Translations under genes and position numbers: made by a program | Assembly (NCBI GenBank): GCA_963746255.1 | Contig: CAVVAJ010000005.1 | Coordinates: 496,001 to 560,000, forward strand | DNA length: 64,000 nucleotides | From: DAOVXM01 sp963746255 | GTDB lineage: Bacteria; Chloroflexota; Anaerolineae; Anaerolineales; UBA4823 | Direction of reading: 5' to 3' | In this document: positions 7,907 through 16,324 of the stretch, in pieces | Numbering within the stretch: position 1 is the first letter of the stretch | How the letters are laid out: each line of letters starts with the position of its first letter | Notes under the pieces: model-generated | Told to the model about the DNA's origin: nothing | What the model saw: only the letters and a program-made list of their open reading frames with translations | Database searches by the model: none

Positions 7907-8728
7907 TTATGGAGTGATTTGGGGGAGTGGGTCGCTGTTAATACTTTCGTTATTTAAGTAACAGAGGATACCATCCGCTATACCTTTAGCGACTTGATCC
8001 GGATGCTGCGTGAGCAGCTCTCGATCCAAATTGAGAAATCCAACTTCAACGATCGCGGCAGTTGTGTCTTCATTTATTTCATCAAAAGCGTGATAGCTGG
8101 TCATGTCAATCGTAATGCTGTTGTGGTGTCTTAATCCAGTTGCTTGATTATAGCGATTGCGAAGGCAGCCGGACAGACGAGCTGCACGATCAGGATGGGG
8201 ATTAGCAAGTGATGAAGATACCTTGAAACCAGTTGCTTCTGCATTGATATAGTCGCATGTATCGGCGTGGATCGAGAGAAGCGCATTTGCTTGATAGTTA
8301 TCAAGCTTAGGGTCAAATTCTCTAAGTATATCGACATCGATATTCTGGGCGATCAGCATATCCCGAACTAAGGTCGATACATTCTGATTCACTTCAAACT
8401 CCGTCAATGCTATGTCAGTGCATACCGCACCCGGATCTTTAGAGTTATCATCCCAATGCCCGACGACGATACCAACCAGTGGTTTCAATCTGGGAGTGGG
8501 GACAATTAACTGCTCTTCAGGTTCTTCGGTAAATTCGGGGGCTGAGGCAATCGTGATCTTATCACCAAAACTGCCTGGGAGTAAGCCAGGATCGGTCCAG
8601 GCTGTAAATAGAGTAGCAACGACAATACCCACCGCCACAACGACCTGTAAGAAATAGAAAGTCCCTCTTTTCGATTTCTTGGTTGGCGGTTCTGAATTTA
8701 CATACTTGTCTTGATTCACAGATTCCAT
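7907..8728 (-). CDS. N-acetylmuramoyl-L-alanine amidase (Amidase_3 type), membrane anchored
   Basis: Zinc amidase that cleaves the bond between muramic acid and the stem peptide. The 273-residue protein has an N-terminal membrane anchor (FYFLQVVVAVGIVVATLFTAW, about 25-45). The catalytic domain starts near residue 83 (VGIVVGHWDDNSKDPGAVC), with the first zinc His in GHW. The following blocks are the usual ones: LTEFEVNQNVSTLVRDML (Glu), NALLSIHADTC (second His) and AAIVEVGFLNLDRE (catalytic Glu). It heads a three-gene cell wall unit with the two L,D-transpeptidases; all three act on peptidoglycan outside the membrane. The first zinc ligand motif is GHW rather than the commoner GHGG. Confidence 0.88.
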   Translation of the reverse strand: MESVNQDKYVNSEPPTKKSKRGTFYFLQVVVAVGIVVATLFTAWTDPGLLPGSFGDKITIASAPEFTEEPEEQLIVPTPRLKPLVGIVVGHWDDNSKDPGAVCTDIALTEFEVNQNVSTLVRDMLIAQNIDVDILREFDPKLDNYQANALLSIHADTCDYINAEATGFKVSSSLANPHPDRAARLSGCLRNRYNQATGLRHHNSITIDMTSYHAFDEINEDTTAAIVEVGFLNLDRELLTQHPDQVAKGIADGILCYLNNESINSDPLPQITP

Positions 8729-8935
8729 AGTACCTTATATAGAAAAAATTTGCAAGGAATGTTGATAATATAGGAAACTATAGCAAGTTTCATGCCGTTA
8801 GCATATAGTATAGGTAATAACTTGAAACGTCATGAATTGACGATCATTTCTTCGTCATATATCCTACAGGAAGCTTAAATTTTATCAAATCTTTAATAGT
8901 GGGGGTGATTAATATTTCTTTGGTATTTAAATGAA

Positions 8936-8973
8936 AACACTCTCAATCTAAATTCCATCGAATTGAGAGTGTT
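8936..8973 (-). terminator. Intrinsic terminator after the sufT-like gene
   Basis: Perfect 12-bp stem AACACTCTCAAT / ATTGAGAGTGTT with a 14-nt loop. On the minus strand the stem runs into TTTTC. It starts about 20 bp past the stop of the sufT-like gene. Confidence 0.8.
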
Positions 8974-8994
8974 GGACTTGAATCTAATTAATCC

Positions 8995-9339
8995 TTAAAA
9001 CAATCCCCAGTCTGCTCCAACGCCTTCTTCCATAAAGGATAAATCCCACATTTCTGTACCCATTTCAATTAAAACAGGGAGGTCGAGGGCTTCCTGAGCT
9101 TTGCTGCGGGCCGCCTCTAATAGTGCCGGACCATATGGGCAAAAAGGTGTTGTGAGGATCATCGTAACTTCAGCTTCTTCGTTATCGATTTCGACTTCTC
9201 GAATTAAGCCCAATTCGATGATATTTAGGCCAAGTTCAGGATCAACAACTTCTCGCAAGCGTTCACGGATGGAGCCGGCAATCTCAGGGTGGGTTTCGTC
9301 AGCCTGCCATGTAGTTTTGTTTTTCACTTCGTCGCTCAT
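8995..9339 (-). CDS. sufT: MIP18/SufT-type iron-sulfur assembly protein
   Basis: A 114-residue protein of the DUF59/MIP18 family, whose members help mature Fe-S proteins. The signature is clear: VDPELGLNIIELGLIREVEI followed by VTMILTTPFCPYGPALLEA, with the single conserved cysteine of the TxPxCP motif. It is 10 bp downstream of sufR on the minus strand, divergent from the sufCBD operon, so a role in Fe-S assembly is well supported by context. GGGAGAG precedes the ATG. It could also act with ApbC-type carriers; none is in the window. Confidence 0.87.
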   Translation of the reverse strand: MSDEVKNKTTWQADETHPEIAGSIRERLREVVDPELGLNIIELGLIREVEIDNEEAEVTMILTTPFCPYGPALLEAARSKAQEALDLPVLIEMGTEMWDLSFMEEGVGADWGLF

Positions 9340-9349
9340 TGCTCTCCCA

Positions 9350-9997
9350 TCAATCTCTTGTTGCGGAGACCACGTAGGTACAATGTGAATCCCCGTTCAA
9401 GAGACATTTCACTTTTTCTGTCGGGACATCGAGTAACGTGGATATCAGTGTTTGGTCAACAGCACAAATCTCAGGGTGGTTCTGACCGATGTGGAAATAC
9501 GGGCAGCTAACCTCCCGAATAATATATTTGTCTTCTTGTTTTTCCCACTCTACGGTGAAGCCTTCTCGATTGAGAAGAGATGTCACCGTATCAAGCCGTT
9601 CTTCCATGTTCATACTGTCAGTTTCGGCGGAAAAATCTGATGCCATATCTTTTGCCATCTGGGTGAACAGTTCGTTAACCATAGGTTCTGGCATGCTGTC
9701 TTTGAGTTGCTCAAGCAGGCGTAAAGTTAAGCGCAAATAACGTGAAGGGAACTGCTCTAGCCCGAGTTCCGTCAGAAAGTACAATCTCCGGGGGCGGCCG
9801 ACACCATGACGTTCCTCTTGGGAAGCAACTAAGCCCTCGGCTTGGAGCTTAGTAATATGGTGCCTAACAGATATTGGATTAATATCTACCTCATCCGCTA
9901 GCTCATTAATCGTACAGCGCTGCCTGGTTAGTAAGGTGTGCAGCACTTTTTCACGGGTTGTTTTTGTTTGGTTAACAGTGGGATTATATGTAATCAT
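9350..9997 (-). CDS. sufR: SufR-type iron-sulfur sensing transcriptional regulator
   Basis: A 215-residue repressor. Residues 14-80 form a winged helix (TREKVLHTLLTRQRCTINEL, then HHITKLQAEGLV and GRPRRLYFLTELG). The C-terminal half carries four cysteines, Cys165, Cys178, Cys198 and Cys206, in the arrangement expected for the Fe-S cluster of SufR. Known biology: holo-SufR represses suf genes, and cluster loss lifts repression. It is divergent from sufC, so it very likely controls both its own unit and sufCBD through the shared region 9998-10254. The RBS AAGGAAAAT is good. Confidence 0.92.
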   Translation of the reverse strand: MITYNPTVNQTKTTREKVLHTLLTRQRCTINELADEVDINPISVRHHITKLQAEGLVASQEERHGVGRPRRLYFLTELGLEQFPSRYLRLTLRLLEQLKDSMPEPMVNELFTQMAKDMASDFSAETDSMNMEERLDTVTSLLNREGFTVEWEKQEDKYIIREVSCPYFHIGQNHPEICAVDQTLISTLLDVPTEKVKCLLNGDSHCTYVVSATRD

Positions 9998-10035
9998 ATT
10001 TTCCTTAATAGCTCATATATTCAATTAAGTTGAGG

Positions 10036-10064
10036 AAGTATAGCACTTTGGAGAATTTTTGTCA
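10036..10064 (-). promoter_or_regulatory. Promoter for sufR
   Basis: On the minus strand, TTGACA (10064-10059) and TATACT (10041-10036) with a 17-bp spacer. The predicted start is about 30 bp ahead of the sufR ATG. The first suf repeat (10068-10091) lies directly upstream of this -35. Confidence 0.75.
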
Positions 10065-10067
10065 ATA

Positions 10068-10091
10068 TATAAGATTATTATACTAAATATT
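10068..10091 (+). promoter_or_regulatory. suf repeat copy 1, candidate SufR operator
   Basis: ATAAGATT followed after eight bases by CTAAATATT. A near-identical copy is at 10134-10156 (21 identities, one substitution pair and one gap over about 24 bp). It sits between the divergent sufR -35 and the suf P1 -35, the position expected for a shared operator. Assignment to SufR is inference. Confidence 0.55.
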
Positions 10092-10092
10092 A

Positions 10093-10121
10093 TTGACTTT
10101 TTAAATAATATACGCTATAAT
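10093..10121 (+). promoter_or_regulatory. suf promoter P1
   Basis: TTGACT at 10093-10098 and TATAAT at 10116-10121 with a 17-bp spacer. It reads toward sufC; start point near 10128. Confidence 0.75.
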
Positions 10122-10133
10122 TCCGAACAATAA

Positions 10134-10156
10134 ATAAGATTTTTATCCTAAATATT
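10134..10156 (+). promoter_or_regulatory. suf repeat copy 2, candidate SufR operator
   Basis: Second copy of the repeat at 10068-10091. It lies just downstream of the predicted P1 start and touches the -35 of P2, so a bound protein would block both promoters. This is inference from position. Confidence 0.55.
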
Positions 10157-10183
10157 GACGAAGATGTAGTGTGCGGTTATAAT
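10155..10183 (+). promoter_or_regulatory. suf promoter P2
   Basis: TTGACG at 10155-10160 and TATAAT at 10178-10183 with a 17-bp spacer. Each suf promoter is preceded by its own repeat copy, so the promoter-operator unit appears duplicated in tandem. Confidence 0.7.
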
Positions 10184-10254
10184 CTACTTTTTGGATTAGC
10201 CGCCCCATTTTATGAACTATTTTGCGAAAACACCAACCGAGGAGCTAGTATTCT

Positions 10255-11028
10255 ATGTCCGAACTCGTTGTTAGAAATCTACACGCGAATATTGAGGGAA
10301 ATGAGATTTTAAGGGGGGTTGACTTGACTGTAGGGCAAGGCCAGGTGCATGCACTGATGGGACCGAATGGGACCGGGAAATCTACCTTGGCTTATGCGTT
10401 AATGGGCCATCCCAGCTATGAGATCACAGCCGGCGAAGTCTGGTTTAAAGGGGTGAATATTTTAGACCTTGCCCCAGATGAACGCTCACGTGCAGGAGTT
10501 TTCCTAGCATTTCAATATCCCGTCGCCATACCGGGAGTATCGGTAGCGAATTTTTTACGCACCGCGGTCAATATTCGGCGTAAGGCAGAAAACGAAGCTG
10601 ATCGTGGGATACCGATCCCAGAATACCGGGTGCTGCTGAAAGAGAAAATGGACTTATTAAAAATGGATCACAGCTTCGCTGGACGCTACCTAAACGACGG
10701 TTTCTCCGGTGGGGAAAAGAAACGGGCTGAGGTGCTCCAAATGGCAGTGCTCAAACCTGAAATCGCAATTCTTGATGAGACCGACTCTGGTCTGGATATC
10801 GATGCCTTGCGGATTGTCTCGGAAGGTGTGAATGCCTTGCGGGGACCAGACCTGGGTGTTTTAGTGATCACCCACTACCAGCGGATCTTGAATTACATCC
10901 AACCGGATGTCGTCCATATAATGATGGGTGGGCAAATCGTTGAAACAGGCGGCGCAGACCTGGCATTACGGCTTGAAGAAGAAGGGTATGATTGGGTTCG
11001 GGAAAAATACGAACCAACCCCAGCATAA
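10255..11028 (+). CDS. sufC: Fe-S assembly ATPase SufC
   Basis: ABC-type ATPase of the SufBCD scaffold complex in the cytoplasm. The 257-residue protein has the Walker A GPNGTGKS (about 36-43), the Q-loop AFQYPVAIPGVSVANFLRTA typical of SufC, the signature FSGGEKKRAEVLQ, and Walker B AILDETDSGLDID. SufC hydrolyses ATP to drive conformational change in SufB-SufD during cluster assembly. It is the first gene of the plus-strand suf operon, behind tandem promoters, and is preceded by GGAG. Length and motifs are normal. Confidence 0.97.
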   Translation: MSELVVRNLHANIEGNEILRGVDLTVGQGQVHALMGPNGTGKSTLAYALMGHPSYEITAGEVWFKGVNILDLAPDERSRAGVFLAFQYPVAIPGVSVANFLRTAVNIRRKAENEADRGIPIPEYRVLLKEKMDLLKMDHSFAGRYLNDGFSGGEKKRAEVLQMAVLKPEIAILDETDSGLDIDALRIVSEGVNALRGPDLGVLVITHYQRILNYIQPDVVHIMMGGQIVETGGADLALRLEEEGYDWVREKYEPTPA

Positions 11029-11069
11029 TATTTATTGGTAGTCTCCCGTTATAGTTTTGGAGGAAGATA

Positions 11070-12476
11070 ATGACTTCAGATGCAGCAATGCTTGAAGGTA
11101 TTGGTGATTATAAATACGGTTTTCATGACCCGGATACCTTTGTTTTTAAATCCAAAATAGGCTTAGACCGCGAGATTGTTGAACAAATTTCGTTCATGAA
11201 AGGTGAGCCGCAGTGGATGCTGGATTTCCGGTTGAAAGCATTTGAACATTACCAGCAGCGGCCCATTCCTACCTGGGGAGGTGACCTATCCAAACTAGAT
11301 CTGGATAATATTTACTATTATGTGAAACCCACCGAACAGGAAAGTGAATCCTGGGATGATGTGCCCGAAACAATCAAAAACACGTTTGATAAGTTAGGTA
11401 TCCCAGAAGCTGAACAAAAATTCCTGGCTGGAGTAGGTGCACAGTACGAATCGGAGATGGTGTACCACAAAATCCAGCAGAATCTGGAAGAGAAAGGCGT
11501 CATTTTTCTCAGTATTGAAGATGGCTTACGAAAGCACCCAGACTTATTCCGCGAATATTTTGGAACTGTAATTCCTATCGAAGACAACAAATTTGCGGCG
11601 TTGAATAGCGCCGTCTGGTCAGGTGGTTCTTTTATCTATATACCGAAGGGTGTGACAGTTGACTTACCTCTGCAAGCTTATTTCCGCTTAAATGTCGCCA
11701 ATATCGGTCAGTTTGAGAGGACTTTGATTATTGCCGATGAAGGGTCACGTATTCACTACGTCGAGGGATGTACCGCTCCCACATACACCACTGACTCGTT
11801 CCACAGCGGTGTAATTGAGATTATTGTCAAAAAGAATGCCCGCGTTCGTTACACAACAATTCAGAATTGGTCAAATAATGTGTACAATTTAGTTACACAA
11901 CGTGCGTTGGTCTATGAAGGTGCAACTATGGAGTGGGTCGATGCAAATTTGGGATCGAAACTAACCATGAAATATCCTTCTTGCTATTTATTAGGACCAG
12001 GTGCGCATGGTGAGATCCTTTCGATGGCATTTGCTGGTTCAGGACAGCACCAAGATGCCGGTGGTAAGATTATCCATGCTGCTCCAAGGACTTCCAGTAA
12101 GATCACGTCGAAATCGATCAGCAAAGGTGGCGGGCGTGCCTCATATCGTGGGTTATTGAAGGTGTATCCAGGCTTGACTGATGTACGCTCAAATGTGGTT
12201 TGTGATGCATTGCTGTTAGATGAAGATTCCCGCTCCGATACCTACCCGTACATCGAAATTGACTCAGATGACGTAACAATAGGTCATGAAGCCACCGTTT
12301 CAAGAGTTGGTGAAGAACAGCTTTTCTATTTGATGAGCCGTGGGCTGAGTCAGGAACAGGCTACAACCATGGTTGTTTCAGGCTTTATCGAGCCCCTAGT
12401 GAAGGAACTCCCGATGGAATATGCGATAGAAATGAACAGACTCATCCAACTGCAGATGGAAGGATCGATAGGATAG
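11070..12476 (+). CDS. sufB: Fe-S cluster scaffold protein SufB
   Basis: Core scaffold of the SUF system, on which Fe-S clusters are built. The 468-residue protein has the N-terminal Suf region (YKYGFHDPDTFVFKSKIGLDREIV) and the long beta-helix region including AALNSAVWSGGSFIYIPKGV, HYVEGCTAPTYTTDSFHSGV and SISKGGGRASYRGL. The C-terminal block is DEDSRSDTYPYIEID through SRGLSQEQATTMVVSGFIEP. The cysteine in EGCTAP matches a conserved SufB position implicated in sulfur handling. GGAGG is upstream. It lies between sufC and sufD (3-bp gap to sufD), consistent with a 1:1:1 or 1:2:1 SufBCD complex. Confidence 0.97.
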   Translation: MTSDAAMLEGIGDYKYGFHDPDTFVFKSKIGLDREIVEQISFMKGEPQWMLDFRLKAFEHYQQRPIPTWGGDLSKLDLDNIYYYVKPTEQESESWDDVPETIKNTFDKLGIPEAEQKFLAGVGAQYESEMVYHKIQQNLEEKGVIFLSIEDGLRKHPDLFREYFGTVIPIEDNKFAALNSAVWSGGSFIYIPKGVTVDLPLQAYFRLNVANIGQFERTLIIADEGSRIHYVEGCTAPTYTTDSFHSGVIEIIVKKNARVRYTTIQNWSNNVYNLVTQRALVYEGATMEWVDANLGSKLTMKYPSCYLLGPGAHGEILSMAFAGSGQHQDAGGKIIHAAPRTSSKITSKSISKGGGRASYRGLLKVYPGLTDVRSNVVCDALLLDEDSRSDTYPYIEIDSDDVTIGHEATVSRVGEEQLFYLMSRGLSQEQATTMVVSGFIEPLVKELPMEYAIEMNRLIQLQMEGSIG

Positions 12477-12479
12477 GGT

Positions 12480-13823
12480 ATGGCAAGTAGAAAAGTTGTT
12501 ACAAGGTCCGGGAAAAGACTCCCAAAGACTCAGCAATTCTCATTTACGAAAGAGATGATTCCTGGTTTTGGGACCAGCAATAATGGAACAGCATCTTACC
12601 GGTTTAACGCCTGGGATAACTTTGACAATTTACCCATGCCAACTACAAGTGAAGAAGCGTGGCGTAGAACTGATATCAAATCCCTGAATACTGCAGATTT
12701 CGTAATTTATCATGGCGATAAGCAGATAGATTTTCCACAGCCTCCAGAACAATTATTAAATCCACTCGTAGGGGAGCTGCAAGGACCACAATTAGTCTTG
12801 ACACCTGATCGGATAACTCGAACAGGAAATTTATCAGAGCTTCGCGATCAAGGAGTTATCTTCACCGACCTTCTTAATGCGGAAAAGGAAAATGGCGAGC
12901 TGATCACTTCCCTGAGAGGGCAGATCGTTGCATCAAATGAAGGCAAATTCGCCGCCCTAGCATCAGCGTTCGCTGATAAGGGTGTCCTAATCTATGTCCC
13001 TCGCTATGTTCAGGTGTCACAACCACTTCACAGTGTTCTTTGGGCACCCGGAACTGGATTGGCAAATTTCTCACATGTGATTGTGTGGTTGGAGGAAGGG
13101 GCTTCTTTGACATATGTCCATGAGGCCGCCTCACCGACAGAATCGGGACAAGTACTTCATGCAGGTATCGTTGAAATTCGTGTCGGACAAGGGGCAAATT
13201 TGCGGTTTGTTGAGCTTCAGTCCTGGGGAGAAAACGTATGGAATTTTTCGCATGAAAGGGCACGTGTCGAACAGGATGGAAATCTTGATTGGGTTTTAGG
13301 CGCGATCGGCAGTCATTTGACCAAGGATTTCTCAGAAATTGATCTCGTTGGTAAAGGTGCGGTAGGCAAAATGTCCGGCTTTTATTTCACCGATGGTAAT
13401 CAGCATCTCGATCACGATACCCAACAAAACCATCGCGCGCCGAATACGACAAGTGATTTGTTGTTCAAAGGTGCATTGAAAGATAACAGTCGTTCGGTTT
13501 GGCAGGGTATGATTTATGTTGCACCAGGTGCCCAACGAACTGATGGCTATCAGGCAAACCGTAATTTATCTCTGAGCCCCAACGCACGTGCCGATTCAAT
13601 ACCTGGACTTGAGATCCTGGCTGATGATGTACGTTGTACGCATGGATCAACTGTTGGCAAGATTGACCCAGAATTGGTTTTTTATCTTCAAAGTCGTGGT
13701 CTTCCACAGGATGTTGCTGAACGGTTGGTTGTCGAAGGATTTTTTGACCCAGTTATGCAGCGAATCCCATTTGATGGCGTACGTGAACGATTAAAAACTG
13801 GTATTCGTAATAAAATGGGATAG
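12480..13823 (+). CDS. sufD: Fe-S cluster assembly protein SufD
   Basis: SufB paralogue that completes the SufBCD complex and is linked to iron entry. The 447-residue product has an N-terminal helical part containing TTSEEAWRRTDI (a SufD hallmark), then a beta-helix with FAALASAFADKGVLIYVPR. The conserved histidine region is DGNQHLDHDTQQNHRAPNT and the C-terminal block is ARADSIPGLEILADDVRCTHGSTVGKIDPELVFYLQSRGL. It starts 3 bp after the sufB stop, so the two are translationally close. No defects were noted. Confidence 0.95.
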   Translation: MASRKVVTRSGKRLPKTQQFSFTKEMIPGFGTSNNGTASYRFNAWDNFDNLPMPTTSEEAWRRTDIKSLNTADFVIYHGDKQIDFPQPPEQLLNPLVGELQGPQLVLTPDRITRTGNLSELRDQGVIFTDLLNAEKENGELITSLRGQIVASNEGKFAALASAFADKGVLIYVPRYVQVSQPLHSVLWAPGTGLANFSHVIVWLEEGASLTYVHEAASPTESGQVLHAGIVEIRVGQGANLRFVELQSWGENVWNFSHERARVEQDGNLDWVLGAIGSHLTKDFSEIDLVGKGAVGKMSGFYFTDGNQHLDHDTQQNHRAPNTTSDLLFKGALKDNSRSVWQGMIYVAPGAQRTDGYQANRNLSLSPNARADSIPGLEILADDVRCTHGSTVGKIDPELVFYLQSRGLPQDVAERLVVEGFFDPVMQRIPFDGVRERLKTGIRNKMG

Positions 13824-13979
13824 ATGTAGCATGCTCGATTCTCAACTGGTGCAGTGAGGGAGCACCGGTAGCTCGCAAGGGATAACGAAGCGTGATTTAT
13901 GATATTTTTGTGGATTTAGATGTCTTATTCATTTCAACAGTGATGCTGAAAATTGTATGTTGGAAATTGGAGGTGGAAA

Positions 13980-14261
13980 TTGACAGAATTACCCTTCACT
14001 TCAGCCCCAGATGGGGATGAAGCATACGAAGTCGGTGATCGGGTAGAGGTGTTATGCGATCACGAGATAGATGGCGAACGGCTTCGTGATTGGTTGGTTG
14101 GGACTGTAGTACAGGTCGATCCAAAACTGATCGCTGTGCAGTTCAAAGAAAACGTATACTTGACTGATGGCTGGATGGTTCCCGACCACGTACTGTGGTA
14201 TCCAAAAATCTCGAATAAAGTCAGGCAATACCGCCGCCGCCGGCGAACAAAAACTCGTTAA
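13980..14261 (+). CDS. Small SH3-like hypothetical protein in the suf operon
   Basis: About 93 residues; a TTG start at 13980 is preferred because GGAGGTGG lies directly upstream, while the longer ATG frame from 13953 has no such site. The sequence is largely beta (AYEVGDRVEVLCDHEIDGERLRDWLVGTVVQVDPKLIAVQFK), resembling an SH3/Tudor-like barrel, and ends in a highly basic tail with RRRRR. There are no membrane or signal segments. It lies between sufD and sufS on the same strand, so it is probably co-expressed, but I know of no SUF factor of this type and propose no function. The basic tail could bind nucleic acid. Confidence 0.65.
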   Translation: MTELPFTSAPDGDEAYEVGDRVEVLCDHEIDGERLRDWLVGTVVQVDPKLIAVQFKENVYLTDGWMVPDHVLWYPKISNKVRQYRRRRRTKTR

Positions 14262-14293
14262 TTGTTTTTCCCTCGGAAGGGATTGCAGACCTT

Positions 14294-15523
14294 GTGAATA
14301 AGATTGACACTGAGAAGATCCGTCTCGATTTCCCAGCGATATCGCGGGAAATTAAACCAGGTATCCCGCTGATATATCTCGATTCGACTGCTACTAGTCA
14401 GAAACCAGGTGTAGTGTTAAACGCGATGGATGTTTACTACCGACGGTCGAATGCAAACATTCATCGGGGAATCCATACTCTAGCCGAAGAATCTACTGCG
14501 GCATTTGAAGAAGCGCGCAATAAAGTAAAGCGTTTTATACACGCTCAATCGGCTAAATCAATTGTCTTCACTCGTAATACTACGGAAGCAATCAACATGG
14601 TTGCTCGAACCTGGGGACGAGCCAACCTGAAGCAGGGTGATGTCGTTATCCTTACCGAGATGGAACATCACTCAAATCTCGTCCCTTGGCAAATACTGGC
14701 CTCGGAATTGAAATTAAGATTGGAGTTTATTCCCGTAACTGAGGAAGGCCTGCTTGATTTGGTAGAGTATCAATCGTTATTACGTCTAGAGCCGCGTCTG
14801 GTTGCTTTCTCCCACATGTCGAATGTCCTAGGTACAGTCAATCCGGCAAAAGAGATTATCGAATCAGCCCACCAAATTGGCGCAGTCACACTTGTAGATG
14901 GTGCGCAATCTGTTCCCCACTTGCCTGTGGATGTAAGCGATTTAAATGCTGATTTCCTGGCATTTTCAGGGCATAAGATGTGCGGACCAACGGGCATCGG
15001 GGTATTGTACGGTAAAACTGAGCTGCTTGAATCCATGCCGCCGTTCATGGGTGGCGGTGACATGATCAAAAGAGTTGAACTGCGGTCTTTTGTCCCTAAT
15101 TCTATCCCACATAAATTTGAAGCTGGCACACCAGCGATTGCCGAAGCTATCGGGTTAGGTGCTGCAATTGATTATTTGGGCGGAATTGGTATGGATGCGA
15201 TTGCAGCATACGAGCATGAAATTATTAGCTACGCGATGAAACGGTTGGAAGAAATCCCAGGATTGTGGATATTTGGACCGCAACCACAATACAAGGGCGG
15301 TGTTGCGTCTTTCACACTTGATGACATCCACCCACACGATGTCGCTCAAGTGCTGGATACTTTTGGAATTGCCGTGCGAGCGGGACATCATTCCGCGATG
15401 CCCCTGCATGAAAAATTTAACATCCCCGCCACGACCCGAGCAAGTTTTTATTTGTACAATACCAAAGCAGAGGCTGACCGGTTGGTGGACGGTCTTTACC
15501 ATGTAAAGGATTTATTTGGGTAG
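14294..15523 (+). CDS. sufS: Cysteine desulfurase SufS-like, with Ser at the catalytic Cys position
   Basis: PLP enzyme that normally takes sulfur from cysteine as a persulfide and passes it to SufU for cluster assembly. The 409-residue protein matches class II desulfurases throughout: YLDSTATSQKP, TRNTTEAINMVA, EMEHHSN, VDGAQSVPH and SGHKMCGPTGIG with the PLP lysine Lys228. The catalytic loop, however, reads RAGHHSAMPLH: residue 367 is Ser, encoded by TCC at 15392-15394, where the family has Cys (E. coli Cys364). As read, persulfide formation should be impossible. A single-base error or a real change are both possible. Start is GTG at 14294. sufU follows 4 bp after the stop. Confidence 0.9.
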   Translation: MNKIDTEKIRLDFPAISREIKPGIPLIYLDSTATSQKPGVVLNAMDVYYRRSNANIHRGIHTLAEESTAAFEEARNKVKRFIHAQSAKSIVFTRNTTEAINMVARTWGRANLKQGDVVILTEMEHHSNLVPWQILASELKLRLEFIPVTEEGLLDLVEYQSLLRLEPRLVAFSHMSNVLGTVNPAKEIIESAHQIGAVTLVDGAQSVPHLPVDVSDLNADFLAFSGHKMCGPTGIGVLYGKTELLESMPPFMGGGDMIKRVELRSFVPNSIPHKFEAGTPAIAEAIGLGAAIDYLGGIGMDAIAAYEHEIISYAMKRLEEIPGLWIFGPQPQYKGGVASFTLDDIHPHDVAQVLDTFGIAVRAGHHSAMPLHEKFNIPATTRASFYLYNTKAEADRLVDGLYHVKDLFG

Positions 15524-15527
15524 AAAT

Positions 15528-15923
15528 ATGGATGATCTTTATCGCGAATTGATAATCGACCGCTACAAAAATCCGATCTACCGAGGCGAACTCGACCCAA
15601 ATGATATCACCTTTGAAGATGATAACCCGCTCTGCGGTGACCATATTCGCATTGATCTGCGGGTAGATGAGGACGACATAGTCACTGAGGCGTTGTTCAG
15701 CGGTCAAGGTTGCGCAATTTCCCAGGCAGCCGCGGATCTACTGCTTGAGTCAGTGCAAGGAAAGCACTTGGATGACATTAAGCTGCTCAGCAAAGAGAAT
15801 ATCCTGGAAATGATCGGGATCGATTTAGGTCCGGTGCGATTAAAATGTGCCTTACTGTCATTGAAAGTATTAAAGGCCGGTGTTTACGGGTTGGGTGAAG
15901 CGAGTGACAACTTAGTTGAGTGA
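15528..15923 (+). CDS. sufU: SufU-type zinc-dependent sulfurtransferase
   Basis: Accepts persulfide sulfur from SufS and delivers it to SufBCD. The 131-residue protein has the four zinc ligands of SufU: Cys36 and Asp38 in NPLCGDHI, Cys62 in GQGCAISQAAADLL and Cys107 in RLKCALL. The insertion between the second and third cysteines (SVQGKHLDDIKLLSKENIL) separates SufU from IscU. The ATG at 15528 is favoured over a TTG four codons upstream that overlaps sufS. It lies directly after sufS, the usual arrangement. If SufS is truly inactive (Ser367), the sulfur source for SufU is unclear. Confidence 0.92.
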   Translation: MDDLYRELIIDRYKNPIYRGELDPNDITFEDDNPLCGDHIRIDLRVDEDDIVTEALFSGQGCAISQAAADLLLESVQGKHLDDIKLLSKENILEMIGIDLGPVRLKCALLSLKVLKAGVYGLGEASDNLVE

Positions 15924-15950
15924 GTTAATCTCGCATAATTGAGGGAATGA

Positions 15951-16301
15951 ATGTATAACTATATAGATCTGGATCCCGAGAAATGCGATTTTGTTGTTAT
16001 TGGAGATACCGCAGAAATTGCGAATGGCGAGCGGTTATTTGTGGAAATTGATGACCTATCGATAACTGTCTTCAACCTCGCAGGCGTATTTTTTGCAATC
16101 GAGGACAAGTGCTCACATGACAACGGATCCCTCGATGACGGTGAGCTCGCAGATCATACAATTAAATGCCCCCGCCATGGCGCATCTTTCGATATCCGCA
16201 CCGGGAAAGCCGTGTCTTTGCCAGCTATCGTGGATATTGCTGCGTATCCAGTCCGGATCAATGAGGGTAAGATCGAGGTTGGTCTCCCACAATCCGTTTA
16301 G
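15951..16301 (+). CDS. Rieske-type [2Fe-2S] ferredoxin
   Basis: A 116-residue soluble Rieske protein. The cluster motifs are CSHDNG (Cys54, His56) and CPRHGASFD (Cys73, His76), giving the two-Cys, two-His ligation. The spacing and small size match dioxygenase-type Rieske ferredoxins such as those found at the end of suf operons. It would carry electrons, possibly for cluster assembly, or be a maturation target; neither is shown by sequence. GAGGGA precedes the ATG, and a terminator hairpin lies 24 bp downstream of the stop, so it is the last gene of the suf operon. Confidence 0.9.
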   Translation: MYNYIDLDPEKCDFVVIGDTAEIANGERLFVEIDDLSITVFNLAGVFFAIEDKCSHDNGSLDDGELADHTIKCPRHGASFDIRTGKAVSLPAIVDIAAYPVRINEGKIEVGLPQSV

Positions 16302-16324
16302 AAATATATTCAGTGATCAATATC

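Noticed and set aside
13844..13875. Hairpin after sufD (CTGGTGC / GCACCGG)
   Set aside because: Imperfect stem, no T-run and the operon continues downstream, so not called a terminator.
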